Shown piece after piece: positions 15,843-23,586 of a DNA stretch of 36,887 bases. The DNA comes from Bacteroidales bacterium M2 (GTDB lineage Bacteria > Bacteroidota > Bacteroidia > Bacteroidales > Muribaculaceae): NCBI GenBank assembly GCA_001689415.1, contig LUJM01000067.1:1-36887 (forward strand). Reading direction: 5' to 3'. The translations under genes and the position numbers were made by a program. The notes under the pieces were generated by a model. That model made no database searches. It was given only the letters and a program-made list of their open reading frames with translations, and had not been told where the DNA came from. Positions within the stretch are counted from its first letter, which is position 1. Each line of letters opens with the position of its first letter.

Positions 15843-18572
15843 ATGATCACTACTATGATTCGAAGAGCGACATCGGCAATGGTGTTGTCGGGCGCCCTTC
15901 TTACCATGCACGCAATACCGGCCAAACCGGGCTTGCTCACAATGCAGCAACCCGACGGCTCTAAGGTTTCCGTGCGACTCGTGGGCGATGAGCACGCTCA
16001 TCTCTACACCACTCCTCAAGGTTATCCTCTCGTAAGCTCTAAAGGCTCTTTCTTTTACGCCGGGCTCGAAGGTTCGAAAATCGTTAGCAGCGGCATTCGA
16101 TACATGGGCGATGCCGAGGTCGAGAAATCCCTGCCGAAGTTCGACACCAAGTTTGCTTTGAAAAACAACGCACACAAGCGTAAAATTGCAAAAGCTGCAA
16201 AATTCCCCGGTCTTTACACCGATGCGGCATTCCCTCTGTCCGGCTCGCCAAGGGCTCTGGTGATTCTGGTTGAATATTCCGACATCAAAATGACTCTGCC
16301 GAATTCGCACGACTATTTCAACCGCATGCTCAATGAGCCCGGTTTTTCCGACTATGGCGCTACAGGCTCTGCCTACGACTACTTCAAAGAAAACTCCGGC
16401 GGACGCTTCACTCCGCAATTCGATGTCGTTGGACCGGTCACACTCTCGCGGCCTCGAGAATATTACGGTGCTAATGCAGCCTACGGCGACCGACACCCTG
16501 AAGATATGATTATCGAGGCTTGCCAGCTGATCGACGACGAAATCGATTTCACAAAGTACGATACCGACGGCGACGGGGTTATCGACAATGTGTTCGTTTT
16601 CTACGCCGGACAGAGCGAGGCGGCCGGTGGCGGCGACGACACCATTTGGCCGCATTCGTCAAACATCGCACTACTCGGAAACTATGTATTCGACGGCAAA
16701 CAACTTGATTACTACGCTTGCTCAAACGAATGGCAGGAAGGGCGGCCCGACGGTGTTGGCACTTTCATTCATGAGTTTTCGCACGTTCTCGGTCTTCCCG
16801 ACCTATATTCCACTATCGATTCCGACGCTTTCACCCCGGGGGCGTGGTCTGCTCTCGATACAGGGCCTTACAACAACAACGGTTGCACTCCTCCATTGTA
16901 TTCGTCGTTCGAACGAACTGCTCTCGGCTGGCTTGAGCCAACCGAATTGTCCGGCCCTTGCTCTGCCACGCTATTGCCTTTGAGCACAGGCATGGCGGCA
17001 GTGGTCAAGACTTCCGACCCTAACGAGTATTTCCTCATCGAGAACCGACAGCAGCAAGGCTGGGACTCATATATACCGGGCCACGGCATGCTTATATGGC
17101 ATATCGACTTCGACAGCGGGGTGTGGGCTACAAACTCGGTAAACAACGACCCGAATCATCAGCGGGTTGACCTCATCGAGGCCGACGGCTCCACTTCCGA
17201 CTCAAGCCGCGGTGGCGATGCGTTCCCCGGCGTTTCTGATGTTCGCAGCTTTGATTTCAAGGCATGGGACAGCAACTCATCTATCCTGCCAATCTTCGAC
17301 ATCAACGAATTCAACGGCCTGATATCTTTCAGGGCCGATGCCGGCAGCTCTTTGCCTGCTGCAACAAATGTTTTACCGGCAAGCGAGGTCGGGGCATACT
17401 CTTTCAAAGCCAACTGGCAGGCCTCTGAGGGCACTGAGTACATTCTCTCTGTAGACGGGCCCGACGGTCCCGTCGCCGACTACAATCTCAAGTACGTTGG
17501 GGCGGCGGCTTCTCATATAGTTACCGGTCTCGACCCTGATACTGAATATTCCTACACCTTGCGCAGCATCGTGGGCCTGCAGATGAGCATGCCGTCGGCC
17601 AAGGTAGATGTCACCACTGCCTCTACTCCTCTCACCGAGCGCATAGTCGAGGCTCTCGAGGCCGACGAAGTTTCGGCCAACGGCTTCACCGCCCGCTGGA
17701 TTGCTGCCGAGGGCGCTTACGAGTACGACCTGCGCGTATACTGCAAGGACGAGGCCGGGCCGGTTTTCGATATACTCGCCTTCGACAATGGCATCGACGA
17801 CATCGCTGAGTTCGGCTGGTCTTCTACTTCGTCAATGATATACAATATGGCCGGTATGGCCGGTGCTTCTGCTCCGTCGCTGCGCTTGGGGGCTAAGGCA
17901 AATTCTATCACTTCGCCGCAATTCTCCGACGGCATTTCGAGCCTGTCGATATGGCATCGTGGCAGCAGCACTACCGATAGCGACCGCATACTCATCGAGG
18001 CGCGTTGCTCGGGCACCTGGATAAAGGTCGACGAGATTCCGGTTGTTACCGACAAAGGCGGAAAGACAACCGATTTCAACTCTATTCCCGATGATGCCGA
18101 CGCTATCCGCATTACTGCTATTTGCTCCGACGGCTATGTGGCGATCGACGACATATCTGTAGGCCACGGCAAGGCTGTAAAGCACATCGCAGTCAGCGGT
18201 TTCGACCCTTGCGTAGTCGAAAACGCCACATCACAAAAGGTTGGCGGACTCGATTCTGGCAAGACTTATTTTTACACCGTATCCGCCCGCGGCTTCGACG
18301 GTGAGTCTCTGCAGTCGCGCGAAATCGAAGTGAAGACTGTCAGCGGTATTTCGAAGCCTGTTTTAGAATCTGTTTCTATCAACACCAACGGTCTGTCGGT
18401 CTGCATCAACGGCAACGACAGCAACTCTGCCGTAAGGCTTTATGACTCTGCCGGTCGTTTGTCGGCTTACGGCAAAGGCAACTGCAGCCTGTCTGTAAGC
18501 ACTCCGGGTGTATATATATTGATTATCGGCAACCGTGCAACCACGGATGCAATCAAAGTTGTTCTCCGCTAA
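15843..18572 (+). CDS. T9SS-exported M6-family zinc metalloprotease
   Basis: A 909-residue secreted protease of the immune-inhibitor-A type. A signal peptide (about 1-25) is followed by a propeptide-like region (to about 130) and the catalytic domain. The zinc motif is H310-E-F-S-H314-V-L-G-L-P-D320 (HExxHxxGxxD), and a calcium-type loop DTDGDGVIDN lies about 70 residues before it. After residue 490 come two fibronectin-III-like repeats flanking a beta-rich insert. The last 60 residues (VRLYDSAGRLSAYGKG, then PGVYILIIG ... KVVLR) form a typical type IX secretion sorting domain, so the protein should cross the outer membrane by T9SS. The next gene begins 13 bp downstream and has the same kind of tail. 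Confidence 0.92.
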   Translation: MITTMIRRATSAMVLSGALLTMHAIPAKPGLLTMQQPDGSKVSVRLVGDEHAHLYTTPQGYPLVSSKGSFFYAGLEGSKIVSSGIRYMGDAEVEKSLPKFDTKFALKNNAHKRKIAKAAKFPGLYTDAAFPLSGSPRALVILVEYSDIKMTLPNSHDYFNRMLNEPGFSDYGATGSAYDYFKENSGGRFTPQFDVVGPVTLSRPREYYGANAAYGDRHPEDMIIEACQLIDDEIDFTKYDTDGDGVIDNVFVFYAGQSEAAGGGDDTIWPHSSNIALLGNYVFDGKQLDYYACSNEWQEGRPDGVGTFIHEFSHVLGLPDLYSTIDSDAFTPGAWSALDTGPYNNNGCTPPLYSSFERTALGWLEPTELSGPCSATLLPLSTGMAAVVKTSDPNEYFLIENRQQQGWDSYIPGHGMLIWHIDFDSGVWATNSVNNDPNHQRVDLIEADGSTSDSSRGGDAFPGVSDVRSFDFKAWDSNSSILPIFDINEFNGLISFRADAGSSLPAATNVLPASEVGAYSFKANWQASEGTEYILSVDGPDGPVADYNLKYVGAAASHIVTGLDPDTEYSYTLRSIVGLQMSMPSAKVDVTTASTPLTERIVEALEADEVSANGFTARWIAAEGAYEYDLRVYCKDEAGPVFDILAFDNGIDDIAEFGWSSTSSMIYNMAGMAGASAPSLRLGAKANSITSPQFSDGISSLSIWHRGSSTTDSDRILIEARCSGTWIKVDEIPVVTDKGGKTTDFNSIPDDADAIRITAICSDGYVAIDDISVGHGKAVKHIAVSGFDPCVVENATSQKVGGLDSGKTYFYTVSARGFDGESLQSREIEVKTVSGISKPVLESVSINTNGLSVCINGNDSNSAVRLYDSAGRLSAYGKGNCSLSVSTPGVYILIIGNRATTDAIKVVLR

Positions 18573-18585
18573 ATCATAAATAACT

Positions 18586-21500
18586 ATGAACCACAACATA
18601 TTCCGGACAGCGATTATCGCCATAGGGCTTGCGCTAAGTGTACCTGCTGCAGCCCGGGAGGCTCAACGTCTGCATCCGAAACAATCTCCTATGACCTCCG
18701 AGCTCTCCGACAGCAAAGCTGCCTCTGAGCAGGTGCTCGCACCACGAGTACGTGGCAACAGAAACATCCCGTCGGAAATACTGCCCGCTGTTCCAAGGCT
18801 CAAGGCTCCCGTTGCGAAGAATGCTTCGGCGGCAATGCCGGTTGTTGCCGGCGGAGTCATAAGCTCCGACTCGTGGAACGGCGCTAAAAAATATGGCGTA
18901 TATTCCCTTTCACCCTCCGAGAGCCGACTGATTGTCGACAAGGCAAAGGCAACCGACGGTGGTGTGTTGAAAGACAACATTTTCTACGCTCATGAGCTCG
19001 AAAACGATGATTTATTCGGTATCACTGTATATGTCAACGGCTACGACATCGAATCTGCCGAAAAGGTATACGAGGGCGATGCTTTTTTTGCCAACCGTGC
19101 AGCCGTCGACATGACTGTCGACCCGGTCTCGGGCAAGGTATACGGCATTTTCTGGAAAGACGACAACATGTCGGGCTATATGCTGGCCACAATAAATTAT
19201 CAGTCGAGCACGCCAAAGGTTTCCAAGATTATCGACCTGCCGGGCGACTGGTGCGCTCTGGCTGCCGACAATGCCGGTAACTTATATGGCATACGACGCG
19301 AAATCGAGGGCGGGGCTGTCAAGTCGTCGGCTCTTTACCTGTTTGTCGACATTGAGCAGGGGCAGGTGGCTAAAATCGGAGAAACCGGCCAACAGCCTTA
19401 CTATCAGTCGTCGATGACCTACGATGCCGCTGCCGACAGAATGATATGGAATGTATGCCCCGCCGACAACACCGGCGCTATCTACGACCTCAGCGTAACA
19501 ACCGGTGTTGCAACACTGCTCTACAATCTCCCGGGCAACGAGGAGATTATGGGTATGTACTTGCCTGCTGGTGGCGCTGCGGAAAACACCCCGGCGGCCC
19601 CTACCGACATGACATTCGATTTCCCGCGAGGTGCACTCGAGGGTACTGTTGGATTTAAAGCTCCCGCTACTATGTCGGACGGTTCTCCGATTTCCGGCAC
19701 TCTGTCGTATACTCTTGTTATCGACAGCGAGGCTATGCCTGCCGCTAACTGTAATCCGGGAGAAATAGTAACAGTTCCGGTAACTCTCAAAAACAGCGGC
19801 AAACACGATTTCAGTGTCACAGTCAGCAACGACAGCGGCAAATCTTCGGCTCTCAAAGCTTCGTTTACCGCAGGCTTTGCAAAGCCTAAAGACCCGGCCA
19901 ACGTGGTCATGACTATCGACGCAGACTATAATGCCACCGTCTCTTGGGATGCCGTTACGGCCGCGGCAACCGAAGGTTATTTCGATGCCGACGAGGTGCG
20001 ATACCAACTCGTTCAGAATCCCGGCAACAATGTCGTTTTCGACTCTACCGACAAGACTTCATACTCTTGCAAGTTGCCCGAACCCGACGGATATACTGTC
20101 TACAATTTCATCGTGACTGCTATCATGGGGTCGGCGGAGTCTAAGGAGGTACGATCGAACTCTTTCAGTGTTGGCACTATCGAGCCGCCCTACATCGAAG
20201 ATTTCGCGTCGGACAGCGCACTCGACCAATTCACTATTATCGGTAGGTGGAAATACAACAAGTCCGGCTACATGTACGCTTCATACACCGACGGCGACGA
20301 CTGGCTCATTACTCCCGCTATAAAACTCGCCGGAGGTAAAACCTACAGACTTTCTTTCGATGCCAAAGCCGACTGGGGTAGCTTCTATCCCGAAAAACTC
20401 GAGGTAAAATACGGATCGTCGCCCTCAGCTCAGGGCATGACATATACTCTCGTTGAACCCTACGATCTCAAGGGCAACGACTACGAAAACCTCAGCGCAT
20501 ATATCACACCCGATGCCGACGGGCTCTATTACATCGGCATCCACAATCTCGGGGTCGATTCTTGGGGTTTGTTTGTCGACAATATCTCTGTCGAAGCTCC
20601 GATGAGCAACAGTATTCCGGCAGTAATCACCGACTTCAAGGCTCACGGCGATGCCGACGGCTTGAGGAAGGTCAACATCAGCTTTACAGCGCCCGACAAG
20701 ACATTCACCGGCGAACAGCTCGAGAGCATCGACCGCATTGAGATTATGCGTGGTACAGAGCTGGTGCATACGTTCGATTCTCCTCGACCCGGCGAAGCCC
20801 TTACTTGGACCGACAATTCGCCCTCAGCAGGCGTAAACGAGTACTCTGTTGTTTCTTACAACTCGGCAGGTGCAAGCGAGAGTGCAAAGGCCACTGCATT
20901 TGTCGGGCTCGACAGACCTGCACAACCGCAGAATCTCAAAATTACCGAGATTGAAGACGGCGTTGTTTCTGTCAGCTGGGACCGTGTCACCACCGGCGTT
21001 CACGGCGGACCGATCAACCCCGACCTTGTGACATACGATGTCGCTACATATATCAACGGCGATATGGACCTGAACGCAATGTACCTCAGCGACACAAGCG
21101 TCACCTTCCGTGCTATTGCAAAGGGTTCGCAGGATTATATGCAGTTTGTAGTATTCCCCATTATCGATGATATCTTCGGTGAAATAGAGGGCGAACCGGC
21201 AATGTCCGACCAAATGATTATCGGCACGCCCTCGAATGGCTACCGTGAATCTTTCCGCGGCGGCATGTGTCTGACTCCCCTTGCTATCAAGCGCATCAAC
21301 AATGGCGGTTGCGGCATGCACACTGATGCCGACGGCGTGATTGCACAGGACGGAGACAATGGTTATATCGCAATAACAGGTAGCACTGAAGGAGCGAAAG
21401 CAGCTATCGAAAGCGGTAAGATTAACCTTTCCGATATGGTAGACCCCGCTCTAACCTTCTACACTTACACCCTTACCGACCCCAATACCGGCAATGCCTC

Positions 21501-23085
21501 AAGAAATAAAATCGAGGTCGCTATTGCCGAACCGGGCAAGGATTTCACCACCGAACTCGCAACCAATGTAAGCTCGATAGGCTCGTCGGCAGGTTGGCAC
21601 TTGGTTTCTGTGCCTCTGTCGAAGTATGCCGGAAAAACGGTCATTTTCCGTATCGCAGCCGAGGTTGTCAACTTCTCGTATACTCCTATCGACAATATCC
21701 GTGTGGGCAGCAGCATTGCTCACGATATCGAGTTGAAGGCTATTTCGGCTCCGGCCCATGTCAAGGCCGGCGAGGATTTCAAGGTTTCTGTACTATATAG
21801 CAACCTTGGCACCGAGACTGTCGAGAGCTTCGACCTCGCTCTCTTTGCCGACGGCAAGGAAATCAAGAGCCTGCCCTGCGGCAGCATCGCTCCCGGCGCC
21901 ACTGTGGCTCGCCAATTCTCAATATCGATGCATCCGCTCCGGACCGAAGATATGGCCCTGCAAGCTCGTGCTATCCTCGAGTCCGACGGCAATATGAACA
22001 ACAATGCCGGTGAGGTTATAATGGTGAAACCTGTGGTTTCCGGCTTCCCTGCCGTGACCGACCTATCGGGCAGCATCGATGCAAACGGCAAACCGGCCCT
22101 GCAATGGAGCGAGCCCGAATACAATGATTTCGCTGTGCCTATTGCCATGACCGAAGATCTGGAGAATGCCGATGCCTTCGCCACTTCACTCGACGGCTGG
22201 ACTTTTATCGACGGTGACAAACTGCCTACCGGTACTTTCAAGGATTTCGCTATGCCGGGGATCGCTGACGGGTCGTTGCAGTCGTTCTGGATTGTCGACG
22301 GAAAGTCTGAGGTAATTCCTTCGCGATTCCACACAAGTTTCTCGGCTGTGTCAGGGTCGAAATACCTCGTTGCCATGTACGCCAAAGGCGGACGCAACGA
22401 CGACTGGGCGATTTCTCCTGAACTTTCCGGCGAAATGCAGTACATTTCTTTCTTCGCCAAGAGCTACAGCTCAAGCGCTTCCGAGGAATTCGAAGTACTT
22501 GCTTCTTCAAACGGAATTGCTGTCGAAGACTTCAGCATCGTTGGCAAAGTACCTGCTGTACCGCGTGCTTGGACGGCTTATGAGTACCTGCTCCCCGCCG
22601 GGACAAAGCACTTTGCCATACGATACTGCGCCGACGATGCTATGATGCTGATGATCGACGATATCAGATACAATGCCCTTGGCAAGGACGATCGTCTCAC
22701 TCTCGCCGGTTTCAACATCTACCGCAACGGTCAGAAAGTCAACGACAAACCGGTTGAAGACTTCGATTTTACCGATAACACTGCTACCGAAAAGCTCAAC
22801 TCATATGTTGCAACAGCGGTCTACACTGCAGGCGAATCGGCTGCGTCAAATACCGTGAGCCTTGAGTTGTCATCGATAGCAGAACTCGGCTCTGCAATCA
22901 GCATCAGTGCCGATGAGAACTCGATTGTTATTAGCGGCGCAAACGGCATGACTGTCAACGCATTCACCCCCGACGGACGCAACGTTGCATCGCTCAAAGC
23001 CGACGCAACAACCCGCATTCCGGTAACCGCCGGCATATACCTCGTACAGGTCAACGGATCTACAACCAAGCTGATAGTCCGCTAA
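18586..23085 (+). CDS. T9SS-exported multidomain adhesin-like protein
   Basis: A 1499-residue secreted protein. After the signal peptide (about 1-23) and a low-complexity stretch comes a beta-propeller-like region (about 85-340) with repeated short strands such as GNLYGIRRE. Fibronectin-III-like domains follow (about 340-530 and 680-880). Three regions resemble the cleaved-adhesin/choice-of-anchor-J fold: about 535-672 (WLITPAIKLAGGKTYRLSF), 884-1044 and 1186-1365 (DDWAISPELSG). A CARDB-like domain lies at about 1047-1149. The tail (VNAFTPDGRNVASL, then GIYLVQVNG ... LIVR) is a T9SS sorting domain. No catalytic motif was seen. It shares an operon with the M6 protease, suggesting joint action on host or dietary protein. 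Domain limits are approximate. Confidence 0.88.
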   Translation: MNHNIFRTAIIAIGLALSVPAAAREAQRLHPKQSPMTSELSDSKAASEQVLAPRVRGNRNIPSEILPAVPRLKAPVAKNASAAMPVVAGGVISSDSWNGAKKYGVYSLSPSESRLIVDKAKATDGGVLKDNIFYAHELENDDLFGITVYVNGYDIESAEKVYEGDAFFANRAAVDMTVDPVSGKVYGIFWKDDNMSGYMLATINYQSSTPKVSKIIDLPGDWCALAADNAGNLYGIRREIEGGAVKSSALYLFVDIEQGQVAKIGETGQQPYYQSSMTYDAAADRMIWNVCPADNTGAIYDLSVTTGVATLLYNLPGNEEIMGMYLPAGGAAENTPAAPTDMTFDFPRGALEGTVGFKAPATMSDGSPISGTLSYTLVIDSEAMPAANCNPGEIVTVPVTLKNSGKHDFSVTVSNDSGKSSALKASFTAGFAKPKDPANVVMTIDADYNATVSWDAVTAAATEGYFDADEVRYQLVQNPGNNVVFDSTDKTSYSCKLPEPDGYTVYNFIVTAIMGSAESKEVRSNSFSVGTIEPPYIEDFASDSALDQFTIIGRWKYNKSGYMYASYTDGDDWLITPAIKLAGGKTYRLSFDAKADWGSFYPEKLEVKYGSSPSAQGMTYTLVEPYDLKGNDYENLSAYITPDADGLYYIGIHNLGVDSWGLFVDNISVEAPMSNSIPAVITDFKAHGDADGLRKVNISFTAPDKTFTGEQLESIDRIEIMRGTELVHTFDSPRPGEALTWTDNSPSAGVNEYSVVSYNSAGASESAKATAFVGLDRPAQPQNLKITEIEDGVVSVSWDRVTTGVHGGPINPDLVTYDVATYINGDMDLNAMYLSDTSVTFRAIAKGSQDYMQFVVFPIIDDIFGEIEGEPAMSDQMIIGTPSNGYRESFRGGMCLTPLAIKRINNGGCGMHTDADGVIAQDGDNGYIAITGSTEGAKAAIESGKINLSDMVDPALTFYTYTLTDPNTGNASRNKIEVAIAEPGKDFTTELATNVSSIGSSAGWHLVSVPLSKYAGKTVIFRIAAEVVNFSYTPIDNIRVGSSIAHDIELKAISAPAHVKAGEDFKVSVLYSNLGTETVESFDLALFADGKEIKSLPCGSIAPGATVARQFSISMHPLRTEDMALQARAILESDGNMNNNAGEVIMVKPVVSGFPAVTDLSGSIDANGKPALQWSEPEYNDFAVPIAMTEDLENADAFATSLDGWTFIDGDKLPTGTFKDFAMPGIADGSLQSFWIVDGKSEVIPSRFHTSFSAVSGSKYLVAMYAKGGRNDDWAISPELSGEMQYISFFAKSYSSSASEEFEVLASSNGIAVEDFSIVGKVPAVPRAWTAYEYLLPAGTKHFAIRYCADDAMMLMIDDIRYNALGKDDRLTLAGFNIYRNGQKVNDKPVEDFDFTDNTATEKLNSYVATAVYTAGESAASNTVSLELSSIAELGSAISISADENSIVISGANGMTVNAFTPDGRNVASLKADATTRIPVTAGIYLVQVNGSTTKLIVR

Positions 23086-23107
23086 CCACATTCCTAACCT
23101 ATAGACC

Positions 23108-23150
23108 GAAAGGCTTCGGAGTCCCCACAACTCCGAAGCCTTTCTTTTTT
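23108..23150 (+). terminator. rho-independent terminator of the M6/adhesin operon
   Basis: A perfect 15-bp stem (23108-23122 with 23130-23144), a 7-nt loop CCCCACA, and six T residues at 23145-23150. It starts 22 bp after the stop codon. On the minus strand no T-run follows the stem, so it is one-directional by sequence. Confidence 0.93.
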
Positions 23151-23198
23151 CAACACAACAAATTATCTTCTGCCCCCGGGCATCAAAAACTATTACCT

Positions 23199-23223
23199 AA
23201 ACCTTAAACCCAAACCTTAAACC
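23199..23223. repeat. short tandem repeat, period 13
   Basis: AAACCTTAAACC occurs twice (23199-23210 and 23212-23223) between the two convergent operons. No function is evident. Confidence 0.5.
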
Positions 23224-23229
23224 GGGCCT

Positions 23230-23586
23230 CTAAAGCATAAACCCTATAGCAAGCACGGCGCTGCAGATCAGCGTCCATTTATTGTAGAAAACCCAGGATA
23301 GCAAATACGCAATCGGGAAGCCGACAATCCAGCCGACGACCATTTCCACGTTGCGTGTTTTTTCAAAAAACAACCCTATCAAAAGCACTATGCCAAGGAT
23401 TGCACTGATCGAAAAAACAGCAAGCAGAACAATGGCATAGCCCACAAACACCAGCCACGATGCACTATCGTCCAGCTTCGAACTGTAAAACCCTTTGAAA
23501 TACACGCCTATACGCGACACCGGGTCCGAGGGGGCATCTGCCACCTCGTCCCATTCGCCGGTTTTGGGATTGAATTTCAGCGCCAT
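23230..23586 (-). CDS. small polytopic membrane protein of the E1/E2/JAB operon
   Basis: A 118-residue protein, last in the six-gene operon. A hydrophilic N-terminus (1-42) carries FNPKTGEWDEV at residues 5-15. The rest is membrane-spanning: a long hydrophobic stretch at about 44-73 that may hold one or two helices, then about 82-100 and 103-118, giving three or four helices with the N-terminus probably cytoplasmic. Its start codon overlaps the stop of the ClpB-like gene (TAATG), which implies translational coupling. The N-terminal motif is shared with the 60-residue protein of the same operon (YNPVTGEFEQV). I do not recognise a family. It could anchor the system to the inner membrane or be its effector. 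Confidence 0.75.
   Translation of the reverse strand: MALKFNPKTGEWDEVADAPSDPVSRIGVYFKGFYSSKLDDSASWLVFVGYAIVLLAVFSISAILGIVLLIGLFFEKTRNVEMVVGWIVGFPIAYLLSWVFYNKWTLICSAVLAIGFML

Noticed and set aside
23108..23150. Use of this terminator by the minus-strand conjugation operon
   Set aside because: On the minus strand no T-run follows the stem, so only the plus-strand operon is clearly served.
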